A DNA stretch of 7,022 nt, taken from NCBI GenBank assembly GCA_905479025.1, contig CAJQKX010000745.1:1-7022 (forward strand), written 5' to 3'. This DNA is from an uncultured Paraglaciecola sp. (GTDB lineage: Bacteria; Pseudomonadota; Gammaproteobacteria; Enterobacterales; Alteromonadaceae). Numbering within the stretch: the stretch's first letter is position 1; every line of letters starts with the position of its first letter. A program made the translations under genes and the position numbers. Below the pieces are notes generated by a model. The model was given only the letters and a program-made list of their open reading frames with translations, was not told where the DNA came from and did not search any database. This document shows, piece by piece, positions 1-5,881 of the stretch.

Positions 1-662
1 AAACCAGTTGTAACAGACTCTACTGTCATAAGTTCTAGCACACGTTTGTCTTTAATGAGCTCTTCTGTCATGGCTGTGCGAGCGGTAGGTGATAAACTAT
101 TGACATGAATATTGTTTTTTTGACCTTCTATACACAGGGTATTCATTAAGCCCACAACCGCCATTTTGGCAGCACCGTAATTTGCCTGACCAAAATTACC
201 GTATAATCCTGAAGATGAAGTGGTCATAACGATACGGCCGTAATTTTGTTGCTTCATAATGCCCCACACTGCTTTAGTGCAATTAGCTGATCCCATGAGA
301 TGTACATCAACAACCAGCTTAAAATCTTCGATGGGCATATTGGCGAAGGATTTATCTCTTAGTATCCCGGCATTATTCACTAAAATATCGATGCGGCCCC
401 ATTTCTCCATAACCTGCTCAACCATACTGTGCACTTGTTGCATATTCGCCACATTAGCACCATTAGCTATCGCTTCACCGCCAGCTTTCTGAATTTCTGC
501 TACAACGGCTAAAGAGCCCTCTGACAGTGAACCATCTGCTGCAGCCAAATCATTGACTACAACCTTTGCTCCTCTTGCTGCTAAAGCCAGTGCGTGAGAG
601 CGGCCTAAACCTGCAGCTGCGCCGGTCACTATTGCTACCTGATTGTCGTATCTAATTGTCAT
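1..662 (-). CDS. SDR-family (3R)-hydroxyacyl-CoA dehydrogenase-like protein, 3' end outside window
   Basis: Reading the minus strand from the ATG at 662 gives 220 uninterrupted codons that run off the left edge, so the C-terminus is missing. The N-terminus carries the Rossmann cofactor motif TGAAAGLG (residues 13-20), an acidic residue at the end of strand 2 (VNDL, D38) that favours NAD(H) over NADP(H), the NNAG motif (96-99), a serine cluster (149-151) and the catalytic YGAAK (Y162, K166). The wording TGAAAGLGRSHAL followed by VVVNDL is typical of the dehydrogenase unit of type-2 multifunctional beta-oxidation enzymes and their stand-alone bacterial relatives, which oxidise (3R)-hydroxyacyl-CoA to 3-ketoacyl-CoA; this fits the MaoC-type hydratase 34 bp upstream. 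The start is preceded by GAG about 8 bases upstream. An acetoacetyl-CoA or 3-oxoacyl-ACP reductase role cannot be excluded. The family is certain; the substrate is inferred. Confidence 0.9.
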   Translation of the reverse strand, partial: MTIRYDNQVAIVTGAAAGLGRSHALALAARGAKVVVNDLAAADGSLSEGSLAVVAEIQKAGGEAIANGANVANMQQVHSMVEQVMEKWGRIDILVNNAGILRDKSFANMPIEDFKLVVDVHLMGSANCTKAVWGIMKQQNYGRIVMTTSSSGLYGNFGQANYGAAKMAVVGLMNTLCIEGQKNNIHVNSLSPTARTAMTEELIKDKRVLELMTVESVTTG

Positions 663-696
663 AAGGATCTCAAATAATAAATTGTGTTTGTTAAGT

Positions 697-1149
697 TTAC
701 GAATTAATGATGGTCATAGTTAACCATTGTGCGGTTAATGCAGGTTTATCTACTGCGTCGATTTCAATTGTGACATCCCAGGTCAGTAGAAATTGCCCAG
801 GTCTTTTTTCCAGCACATTGGCCAACACCATATGTCCGCGAATTTTACTATTTACGTTTACAGGGTGTAAAAACCGAATTTTGTCAAAACCATAATTCAA
901 TCCCATCAGGGTGTTCTCTAGATTAATGCCTGCGTCGTAGGCAATGGCCGACAACAAAGATAGGGATAAAAAACCATGGGCTATAGTGCTGCCGAAAGGC
1001 GTCTGTTTTGCCTTAACAGGATCGATGTGAATAAACTGATGATCGTGGGTCGCATCAGCAAAGCTATCAATTTGCTCTTGGGTGATAGTAAACCATCGTG
1101 ACACGCCCGTTTTTTTGCCAACATAATTAGTTAAGTTTTGTGCTTTCAT
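697..1149 (-). CDS. MaoC-fold enoyl-CoA hydratase
   Basis: This is a single hot-dog-fold domain of about 150 residues, the normal size for a stand-alone (R)-specific enoyl-CoA hydratase. The hydratase signature is present: counted from the ATG at 1149, DATHDHQFIHIDPVKA supplies the catalytic Asp (D36) and His (H41), corresponding to the D-x4-H pair of PhaJ/MaoC enzymes, followed by IAHGFLSLSLL. The family adds water to trans-2-enoyl-CoA to give (3R)-hydroxyacyl-CoA, the substrate expected for the SDR just downstream, so the two probably act in sequence in the cytoplasm and are co-transcribed. The reading frame opens with two ATGs, at 1161 and 1149; I chose 1149 because MKAQNLTNYVGKK matches the usual N-terminus, but neither has a convincing ribosome binding site. 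The canonical GD-x-N-P-x-H wording is altered to HDHQFIH, keeping the catalytic pair. The specific acyl chain length cannot be read from the sequence. Confidence 0.88.
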   Translation of the reverse strand: MKAQNLTNYVGKKTGVSRWFTITQEQIDSFADATHDHQFIHIDPVKAKQTPFGSTIAHGFLSLSLLSAIAYDAGINLENTLMGLNYGFDKIRFLHPVNVNSKIRGHMVLANVLEKRPGQFLLTWDVTIEIDAVDKPALTAQWLTMTIINS

Positions 1150-1198
1150 TGTTATTATCATAGAAAAATTACTGTCTCAGCCTGGTTGTCATAATACT

Positions 1199-1378
1199 TT
1201 ACACCAATTTTTGATAATGGGTTTTTAACCCTCGTTTGTCGATTTTACCCGAGCCTAAACGGGGTAGTTGTTGCTCAACTAGCCAAATCTTACTTGGCAC
1301 CTTAAAATGAGTATTCAAATCGGTAAGCAGTCTTTGAATGTAACCCGCCGTTGTGCATTCAAAAAAGATAACATACAC
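1199..1378 (-). pseudogene. 3' remnant of an acyl-CoA synthetase (AMP-forming)
   Basis: On the minus strand a 59-codon open stretch ends at a TAA (1199-1201). Its last ~45 codons read like the extreme C-terminus of a class I acyl-CoA synthetase: HFKVPSKIWLVEQQLP, then RLGSGKIDKRGLK. This is the A10 motif, P-R-x-x-x-G-K-I-D-K, whose GK lysine is catalytic for adenylation. The family is normally about 500-560 residues long, so roughly 90 percent of the gene is absent. Immediately upstream is an in-frame TAA (1379-1381), and 48 bp away starts the divergent TetR-type gene, so no longer version can be hidden here. The remnant points the same way as the MaoC and SDR genes, 49 bp before the MaoC start. 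This suggests that an original synthetase-hydratase-dehydrogenase operon lost its first gene by deletion or rearrangement. No start codon or ribosome binding site supports expression of the fragment. Confidence 0.8.
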
Positions 1379-1426
1379 TTAAAATTGAACTTTGAGTATA
1401 ATTATTGACTAGGATTAAACGACAGA
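1379..1426. promoter_or_regulatory. Divergent intergenic region with candidate -10 for the double-TetR gene
   Basis: This short AT-rich gap lies between the synthetase remnant and the regulator. It contains a perfect TATAAT (1397-1402), 25 bp before the regulator ATG, and an 8-bp palindrome ATAATTAT (1398-1405) overlapping it, a plausible place for autorepression by a TetR protein. No -35 hexamer with proper spacing is seen: the only TTGAAC (1385-1390) lies just 6 bp upstream of the -10. AGGA (1411-1414) is a possible, rather distant, ribosome binding site for the ATG at 1427. A promoter for the minus-strand genes could lie here too, but none is convincing. Confidence 0.35.
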
Positions 1427-2698
1427 ATGCCCACTTTGAAAAACAATAAAATAAACTCGCCTTTTAGTAAAAAAAATCAGCATGATCAAAAGTACAAAAC
1501 CATACTTTCTGCTGCTTCAGAGCTATTTAATGTTTATGGTACTCGTGGCACAACGTTAATCCAGATTGCTGAAAAACTCAATTTGACTAAAACAAGTCTG
1601 TATTACTATGCAAAAAATAAAGAAGAATTAGTTCATCAATGTTACTTAAACACATGTACTGAATTACAAGCCATGATAACCCGTGCAAACAATACTGAGG
1701 GTTCAGCCATGGGCAAAATTGAATGCTTATTACGCTTAAATTTTGATTGTTTAAATGGAATTATGAATGGTACTCGCGGCCATCTGGCAGGCTTTACTGA
1801 AATATCCTCTTTATCAACCCAACATAAAAAAGAAATCTCTGGTTTGATACGCACATTTGTCATACAAGTGATGGCGTTAATTGAATTAGGTAAAAATGAT
1901 GGCAGCATTCAAAACGTGCACCCTGCTACGACATCCAGTGCACTATGGGGTGCTATTTTTTGGCTGCCCGTCTGGCTGCACTCAGTTAAAAATGACAGCC
2001 GAGAGGCAACTTACCAGCAATGGTTATCTATTGTTAAATATGGTTTAAATAATCATGAGACAGCATTAAGTTTTGCTGTAACCAAGCATGCTAAGAAACA
2101 ACTGGCTCCTGCCGGGTTTGATAGAATTCAACAAAACAAAATTAAGCAGGAAGCCTTTTACAGAGTCGGCTCAATATTTTTTAACCAAAAAGGATTTAAG
2201 GGGACATCCCTAGATGAATTAGCTCATTCATTAGGCGTTACAAAAGGTGCGTTTTACTATCACATAAAAAATAAAGATGATCTGCTCATCAAATGTTTTG
2301 AGCGCACTGTTAGTATTGAAAGCGAAGTATTAGAAGACGCACTAGCAATAGATAACAATGGATTAGAAAAATTAGCCTATGCTGCACAGAAATTATTCAG
2401 TATTCAGGTAGGCAAACAAGGCCCTTTAATTCGATATGCAACAATGTGGTCTTTGGGTATCGATAAAAAACAAGAAATGGAAATTACCACCAGCAAAATA
2501 AGAGACTTATTTGGCAACATCATCCAAATGGGTATTGATGATAAAAGCATTAAACACGTTGATGTACTGGTAGCAGAAAATATTATTGTAGGTGCTGTTG
2601 AGTCGATACCTGACCTGGGTGATACGATTAGTGAAGACAATGTTGTGGGTGACTCAGTAGACTTTTTTCATATGTTTTTCAATGGCATTGCAACCTAG
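1427..2698 (+). CDS. Tandem (double) TetR/AcrR-family transcriptional regulator
   Basis: The 423-residue protein is about twice the usual TetR length (190-230) and contains two complete TetR units in one uninterrupted frame. Unit 1 has a DNA-binding domain at about residues 22-70, with TTLIQIAEKLNLTKTSLYYY and KNKEEL. Unit 2 has one at about 239-290, with TSLDELAHSLGVTKGAFYYH and KNKDDL. Each is followed by roughly 130-150 residues of helical ligand-binding and dimerisation-type sequence. Both recognition helices look intact, so a single chain could make an intramolecular pseudo-dimer or bind two operators. The two halves are clearly diverged, so this is an old fusion or duplication rather than a fresh one. 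It is divergent from the MaoC/SDR genes; TetR regulators beside acyl-CoA genes often respond to acyl-CoA, so control of that block is the best guess. The start is the only ATG near the N-terminus. The ligand is unknown. Confidence 0.9.
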   Translation: MPTLKNNKINSPFSKKNQHDQKYKTILSAASELFNVYGTRGTTLIQIAEKLNLTKTSLYYYAKNKEELVHQCYLNTCTELQAMITRANNTEGSAMGKIECLLRLNFDCLNGIMNGTRGHLAGFTEISSLSTQHKKEISGLIRTFVIQVMALIELGKNDGSIQNVHPATTSSALWGAIFWLPVWLHSVKNDSREATYQQWLSIVKYGLNNHETALSFAVTKHAKKQLAPAGFDRIQQNKIKQEAFYRVGSIFFNQKGFKGTSLDELAHSLGVTKGAFYYHIKNKDDLLIKCFERTVSIESEVLEDALAIDNNGLEKLAYAAQKLFSIQVGKQGPLIRYATMWSLGIDKKQEMEITTSKIRDLFGNIIQMGIDDKSIKHVDVLVAENIIVGAVESIPDLGDTISEDNVVGDSVDFFHMFFNGIAT

Positions 2699-2891
2699 TT
2701 TTTCTTTTTTAAAAGGGAGCAAAATTTTTATAATATTATTATATATAAGTTAGCGAGAGTGATCCTCCCGAGTTTATTTCACGACTTGAACTTTTTTATT
2801 TCATATATAAATACAAGGATACAAATGGTCACATTGTATTAATAGTGTTTACTCGTTATTCTCAATCAATAAAAAATCCAGATACCTGACA
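2699..2891. other. AT-rich intergenic region with a near-palindrome at 2819-2839
   Basis: No gene is seen between the regulator and the hydrolase pseudogene. A T-rich tract directly follows the regulator stop (2699-2710), but no stem precedes it, so it is not a convincing terminator. There is a 10-bp palindrome ATAATATTAT (2730-2739). At 2819-2839 an imperfect inverted repeat, ATACAAATG / CATTGTAT around GTCA, has operator-like size. TTGAAC (2786-2791) and an AT-rich TATATAAATA tract (2804-2813) could be promoter elements for the following gene, but the spacing is not good. AAGGA (2815-2819) precedes only a five-codon frame. Confidence 0.4.
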
Positions 2892-3826
2892 ATGAAACCA
2901 TTCATGACTCATCTTGCCGCACTTATTTTTATGCTTAATCATGTTTTGTAAGCGCACAAACGAGTGTTTTATTTATTGGGAATAGTTTTACATATGGCTA
3001 TGGCTCTGCCACCAAATACTCTCGCTCAGACTCGGTAACTGATCTAAACAACGATGGTATTGGAGGAGTACCTGCGCTATTTAACTCTTTCACTGAACAA
3101 GCGGGTCTTGAATATGATGTTTTTCTAGAAACGAGAAGCGGCAATGCATTCGACTTCCACTTAGAAAACAAGCTGGCCGAAATTGGCACACAACCATGGG
3201 ACTAGGTTGTGATGCATGGCTTTAGTACCTTGGATAGCAACAAACCGGGTGATGCGGGACTACTTGTTGAGACCACAATAAAGATGTCAACATTCTTACA
3301 GCAGCTGAATCCGAAGGTGGAAGTGTTTCTTACCGCAATCTGGTCCCGTGCAGATTTGATTTATCAGGCTGACCGCCGTTGGTCAGGCACACCTATAGAA
3401 AAAATGGCATTAGACGTGCGTGCTGGATACGACAAAGCGGCAGCGGCAACTCCCGCAGTTAAATCCTTTAATGGTGTGGGTGAAGCGTGGACTCGTGCAA
3501 TGGTATTAGGCATTGCCGACACGAATCCGTACGATGGTATCGAATTTGGAAAAATCAGTCTGTGGTCTTGGGATTATTATCATGCCAGTACCTATGGATA
3601 CTACCTTCAAGCATTGGTGGTGTTCGGTAATTTGACAGGTAGAGATCCTCGTTCACTGGGTGAAAATGAATGCTCAGGTTTTGAGCTTGGCATGTCACCT
3701 CGTGAAATAAACATGCTTCAACAGTCTGCCTTTAATCCGCCTATGAGCGAAAATAAAGTGAAGGCTGCTCCTTTAATATTACCTAACTCAGTTCATCCAA
3801 AATATTGTGCAGTATTAAAGTATTAA
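2892..3826 (+). pseudogene. Exported SGNH/GDSL-type hydrolase, frameshifted and interrupted by a stop
   Basis: The gene reads in two frames. From the ATG at 2892 comes a signal-peptide start (MKPFMTHLAALIFML) that hits TAA at 2949-2951. The next frame, open from 2939, continues FVSAQTSVLFIGNSFTYGYG, which supplies the missing signal-peptidase site (VSAQ) and the block-I nucleophile motif GNSFTYG. The shift therefore lies between 2939 and 2950 and equals a 1-base loss. The frame then runs to PWD at 3200-3202, meets TAG at 3203-3205 and continues VVMHGFSTLD to TAA at 3826. Further family features follow: a VEVFLTAIWSRAD strand and the C-terminal Asp/His pair in SWDYYHASTYGYYLQAL. SGNH enzymes are serine esterases or acetylhydrolases, often acting on polysaccharide or lipid esters outside the cytoplasm; the substrate here is unknown. 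A GTG at 3209 could restart translation, but the product would lack the nucleophile. Two separate lesions make true inactivation more likely than sequence error. Confidence 0.82.
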
Positions 3827-4145
3827 AAACGGAGGTAACATTTTCAATACAATCCGCGGATACGACAAATTTAGTCCAGCGTTTCTGCATAATATTTGTT
3901 AAACATTTCATTTACGAACAACAATCTTTTATCAACATTAAACAACCATACATTTGTTAAAAATATTAGAAACGCATGTTGAAATTAACGTCCTCTGAAT
4001 AGCGTGTCATATTATTTCAAGCGGTTGTATCAAAGTTACTAACAACAAAGAGAATTTGAACAAGTGGCAGGTTTTCATCTTGCAGATATTGGAAGCAGTA
4101 ATAATTGGCATGTTAGTAATATACTCAACACTAAAAGCAAAAATC
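3827..4145. other. Gene-poor stretch with orphan Shine-Dalgarno and palindrome
   Basis: No intact gene is visible. Directly after the hydrolase stop stands a strong Shine-Dalgarno GGAGG (3831-3835), but at the right distance there is only ATT (3840-3842), opening a frame of 20 codons (FNTIRGYDKFSPAFLHNIC) to TAA. This could be the decayed start of a following gene whose ATG was lost. A perfect 10-bp palindrome ATCCGCGGAT lies at 3852-3861. TTTGTTAAA occurs twice (about 3896-3904 and 3953-3961). The right half carries the possible minus-strand remnant listed separately; the plus strand there has an unrecognised short open frame (about 4043-4156). Confidence 0.35.
3966..4112 (-). pseudogene. 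Possible C-terminal remnant of an outer-membrane beta-barrel protein
   Basis: On the minus strand a frame of 49 codons, bounded upstream by TAA (4113-4115), ends at TAA (3966-3968) and is interrupted once by TGA (4017-4019). Its end reads NNMTRYSEDVNFNMRF. This fits the outer-membrane barrel terminal signature: final Phe, hydrophobic residues at -2, -4 and -6, and Tyr at -10. The upstream part includes VVSNFDTTA, with the TGA where a Trp (TGG) could have stood. Such endings are typical of TonB-dependent receptors and porins. The stretch is short, there is no second domain to confirm it, and the opposite strand is also partly open, so this is a weak call. Confidence 0.25.
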
Positions 4146-4223
4146 ATAACCAATAAAACAATAAAGTTAATATAACCAATAAAACAATAAAGTTAATATA
4201 ACCAATAAAACAATAAAGTTAAT
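4146..4223. repeat. Three perfect tandem copies of a 26-bp AT-rich unit
   Basis: Three identical, directly adjacent 26-bp units start at 4146, 4172 and 4198. Each begins ATAACC, contains two CAATAAA words in its middle and ends GTTAAT. The array stops cleanly at 4223, being followed by AGAGAGG. There are no spacers, so this is not a CRISPR array, and 26 bp is not a multiple of three, so it is not coding. Candidate roles are an iteron-like or protein-binding array, or simple slippage expansion. It lies 145 bp upstream of the small membrane-protein gene. Confidence 0.95.
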
Positions 4224-4271
4224 AGAGAGGTTTCTCATGGAACCCTGCTAATTTCATCAGACATCATTCAC

Positions 4272-4346
4272 TATAATTTGTGATAGCTGATTGCAAATAG
4301 CATCGAGCCATAATATGTTGTTGAACTTATTAGTTCTAAATAAAAT
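4272..4346 (+). promoter_or_regulatory. Candidate promoter elements for the small membrane-protein gene
   Basis: Two weak possibilities exist. A perfect TATAAT (4272-4277) has no good -35 partner at 16-18 bp. Closer to the gene, TTGTTG (4318-4323) and TAAAAT (4341-4346) are 17 bp apart, which would start transcription around 4353, leaving a leader of about 15 bases that just includes GAGGA. Neither can be confirmed from sequence alone. Confidence 0.3.
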
Positions 4347-4367
4347 TTAAGTTGAGGAATATAATTT

Positions 4368-4547
4368 ATGAATAAACCAACGAAATTATTCACTACACTG
4401 TGCCTGTTTGCGGGTATTGCACTTATTGTCTACATTGCGGGCCAATTAGCGTTATCTGATTCCCCTTTAGGTGCACTTGTGCCGGTTGGAATTTTGCTGT
4501 TGGTTGTCGTTATTTATATCCGGGTAAGTGATAAAAAAGATTGGTAG
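4368..4547 (+). CDS. Small two-helix membrane protein, 59 residues, unknown function
   Basis: I do not recognise this protein. The ATG at 4368 has a good ribosome binding site, GAGGA (4354-4358), nine bases upstream, and the frame runs cleanly to TAG at 4545-4547. The product starts MNKPTKLFTTLCLFAGIALI and has two strongly hydrophobic stretches, about residues 8-29 and 34-53, joined by a short SDSPLG turn. It ends with a charged tail (IRVSDKKDW). Lysines near the N-terminus and Arg/Lys at the C-terminus predict a hairpin in the inner membrane with both ends in the cytoplasm. It lies on the same strand as the proteorhodopsin gene but 447 bp upstream, so co-transcription is uncertain. Its good start signal, clean membrane topology and location in a poorly conserved stretch argue that it is real. 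It has no motif suggesting an enzyme or transporter. Confidence 0.65.
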   Translation: MNKPTKLFTTLCLFAGIALIVYIAGQLALSDSPLGALVPVGILLLVVVIYIRVSDKKDW

Positions 4548-4565
4548 TTTAATTTTTATTAAAAA

Positions 4566-4602
4566 AAGGTTTTCGTCTAGTTCTATCAACTAGGCTAGCC
4601 TT
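4566..4602. other. Imperfect hairpin after the small membrane-protein gene
   Basis: A perfect 6-bp stem CTAGTT (4577-4582) / AACTAG (4588-4593) with loop CTATC is flanked by an outer AAGG (4566-4569) / CCTT (4599-4602) pairing. A run of seven A (4561-4567) lies on its left, so on the minus strand the hairpin is followed by a T tract, like an intrinsic terminator of that strand; on the plus strand no T tract follows. It sits 18 bp after the small gene's stop and may partly terminate or protect that transcript. Confidence 0.35.
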
Positions 4603-4994
4603 AACTGTTTATTGTTATGTTTATGTATGCACATTATTTAATGCTGACTTTTTTCTACAACTTTATTACAAGTCAACAAATACTATTCCACGGTTATACA
4701 AAGCAACTAAGCATCAACATTTAACACATTTTAATCTCCAAAAAAGTCATTTTAAAATTAATTTTTAACGTTGGATTTATCTAAGCAATTAACACTGATT
4801 ATTTGTTCCTTGGCCTCATAATATAAACATCAACACATAAAAAATTGCTAATGGTCATAGAGTAAAAAACCAAAAATGTAAAATATTTGTAAAAATAATA
4901 TGAAAACTTTTGTAATAGTAGGCATAATGAATTTGCTACTAATATTAAAATTAAGTAGATAAATCATTTTTTAATCCACAAAAAGAGAAATTAC
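4603..4994 (+). promoter_or_regulatory. Long AT-rich leader of the proteorhodopsin gene
   Basis: These 392 bases contain no coding sequence that I can support on either strand and are strongly AT-rich. The promoter of the rhodopsin operon should lie here. The best candidate is TTGCTA (4933-4938) with TAGATA (4956-4961) at 17 bp, which is weak. A likely ribosome binding site, AGAGA (4984-4988), stands six bases before the ATG at 4995 and supports that start. No obvious inverted repeat for a MerR/LitR-type light regulator was found. Confidence 0.35.
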
Positions 4995-5816
4995 ATGATT
5001 ACTAATAACATCTTTAATAAAGGGAAAGGCTTCTCGTTAAGTTTTGCTAGCTTTAAAGTGAAAACGATTCTCACTTTAATGTTTTTATTTTTGCTTCCTA
5101 CCTTTGCACACGCCGCTGCAAATCTTGCATCCGACGATTTTGTAGGGATTTCGTTCTGGTTAATATCTATGGCGCTAATGGCGTCCACAGTCTTTTTCCT
5201 TTGGGAAACGCAGGGAGTAACAGCAAAATGGAAGACATCGCTGGTTGTATCAGCGCTAGTGACTTTCATTGCCGCAGTGCATTATTTCTACATGCGTGAT
5301 GTGTGGGTTGCTACGCAATCAACACCCACAGTTTATCGATACATAGATTGGTTATTAACAGTTCCGTTATTAATGATTGAATTTTTCCTCATTTTACGTG
5401 CTATCGGTGTTTCGTCTGCAGGAATTTTCTGGCGCCTATTAATAGGTACGCTGGTAATGCTGGTACCTGGTTATATGGCTGAAGCTGGTTACATGGGCGT
5501 CACGTTAGGATTTGTCATTGGTATGGCAGGTTGGTTCTACATCCTATACGAAATATTCCTTGGAGAAGCGGGTAAAGCAGCCGAAGCAACCGCAAGCGAA
5601 GCAGTAAAGTATGCATACAAAGCGATGCGTTGGATTGTAACCGTAGGTTGGGCAATTTATCCAATTGGTTATGTTCTTGGCTATATGACAGGCACTGCCG
5701 ATCAGGAAACGCTAAACATCGTATACAACTTAGCTGACTTGGTTAACAAAATCGCATTTGGTCTACTGATTTGGTATGCTGCAACCAGTGAAAGCCAAGC
5801 GGTAACAGAAAAATAA
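4995..5816 (+). CDS. Proteorhodopsin, green-type light-driven proton pump
   Basis: This 273-residue retinal protein has seven membrane helices in the inner membrane, at about residues 48-71, 80-99, 112-134, 142-160, 166-188, 208-231 and 240-262. The diagnostic residues align with SAR86 proteorhodopsin at a constant offset of 21: R115, proton acceptor D118 (D97), T122, proton donor E129 (E108), counter-ion D248 (D227), Schiff-base lysine K252 (K231), and H96 (H75) in HYFYMRD. The D-T-E set in RYIDWLLTVPLLMIE marks an outward proton pump, not a sodium (NDQ) or chloride pump. The tuning position (105 in SAR86) is Leu126, predicting green absorption. The N-terminus is unusually long: a charged 23-residue segment precedes the hydrophobic stretch ILTLMFLFLLP and a likely cleavage site after AHA (38-40). 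An in-frame GTG at 5058 could shorten it but lacks a ribosome binding site. Carotenoid genes for making retinal follow. Confidence 0.98.
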   Translation: MITNNIFNKGKGFSLSFASFKVKTILTLMFLFLLPTFAHAAANLASDDFVGISFWLISMALMASTVFFLWETQGVTAKWKTSLVVSALVTFIAAVHYFYMRDVWVATQSTPTVYRYIDWLLTVPLLMIEFFLILRAIGVSSAGIFWRLLIGTLVMLVPGYMAEAGYMGVTLGFVIGMAGWFYILYEIFLGEAGKAAEATASEAVKYAYKAMRWIVTVGWAIYPIGYVLGYMTGTADQETLNIVYNLADLVNKIAFGLLIWYAATSESQAVTEK

Positions 5817-5821
5817 ACTCG

Positions 5822-5844
5822 AATAATTACCTATAATAATTATT
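5822..5844. promoter_or_regulatory. AT-only inverted repeat with embedded TATAAT between rhodopsin gene and crtE
   Basis: A perfect 8-bp inverted repeat AATAATTA (5822-5829) / TAATTATT (5837-5844) starts 6 bp after the rhodopsin stop. The stem is weak and no T tract follows, so it is at most a leaky attenuator or transcript-processing site. A perfect TATAAT (5832-5837) lies across the loop and could be the -10 of a second promoter for crtE, but no -35 is seen at the right spacing. Either reading would let rhodopsin and carotenoid genes be expressed at different levels. Confidence 0.35.
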
Positions 5845-5852
5845 GTACCTTT

Positions 5853-5881
5853 GGGTTTGCAATCTCGTTAAGGGGTTGCAA
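5853..5881. repeat. Near-identical direct repeats GGGTTTGCAA / GGGGTTGCAA upstream of crtE
   Basis: GGGTTTGCAA (5853-5862) and GGGGTTGCAA (5872-5881) match at nine of ten positions and are spaced 19 bp start to start, about two helical turns. TTGCAA is itself palindromic, so the pair can also form a 6-bp stem with a 13-base loop. This could be a paired protein-binding site or an RNA hairpin in the crtE leader; it may also be chance. Confidence 0.4.

Noticed and set aside
259..492. Plus-strand open frame of 77 codons
   Set aside because: It lies wholly inside the minus-strand SDR gene, whose frame carries clear family motifs; this is its shadow.
1642..1908. Minus-strand open frame of 88 codons
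   Set aside because: It is antisense to the first TetR unit and its peptide shows no recognisable family features.
2696..2712. Rho-independent terminator after the double TetR gene
   Set aside because: There is a T-rich tract but no preceding GC-rich stem.
2815..2842. Mini frame MVTLY after AAGGA
   Set aside because: It has five codons only, and the ATG falls inside the near-palindrome; no downstream attenuator structure is seen.
2998..3189. Minus-strand open frame of 63 codons
   Set aside because: It is antisense to the GNSF part of the hydrolase pseudogene, where the plus-strand frame is clearly the coding one.
4146..4223. CRISPR-like array
   Set aside because: The units are directly adjacent with no variable spacers, and no cas gene is present.
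4225..4251. Mini frame MEPC after GAGAGG
   Set aside because: The ribosome-binding-like sequence is well placed, but the frame is only four codons; nothing suggests a functional leader peptide.
4991..5269. Minus-strand open frame of 92 codons
   Set aside because: It is antisense to the proteorhodopsin N-terminal region, with no start signal or family features of its own.
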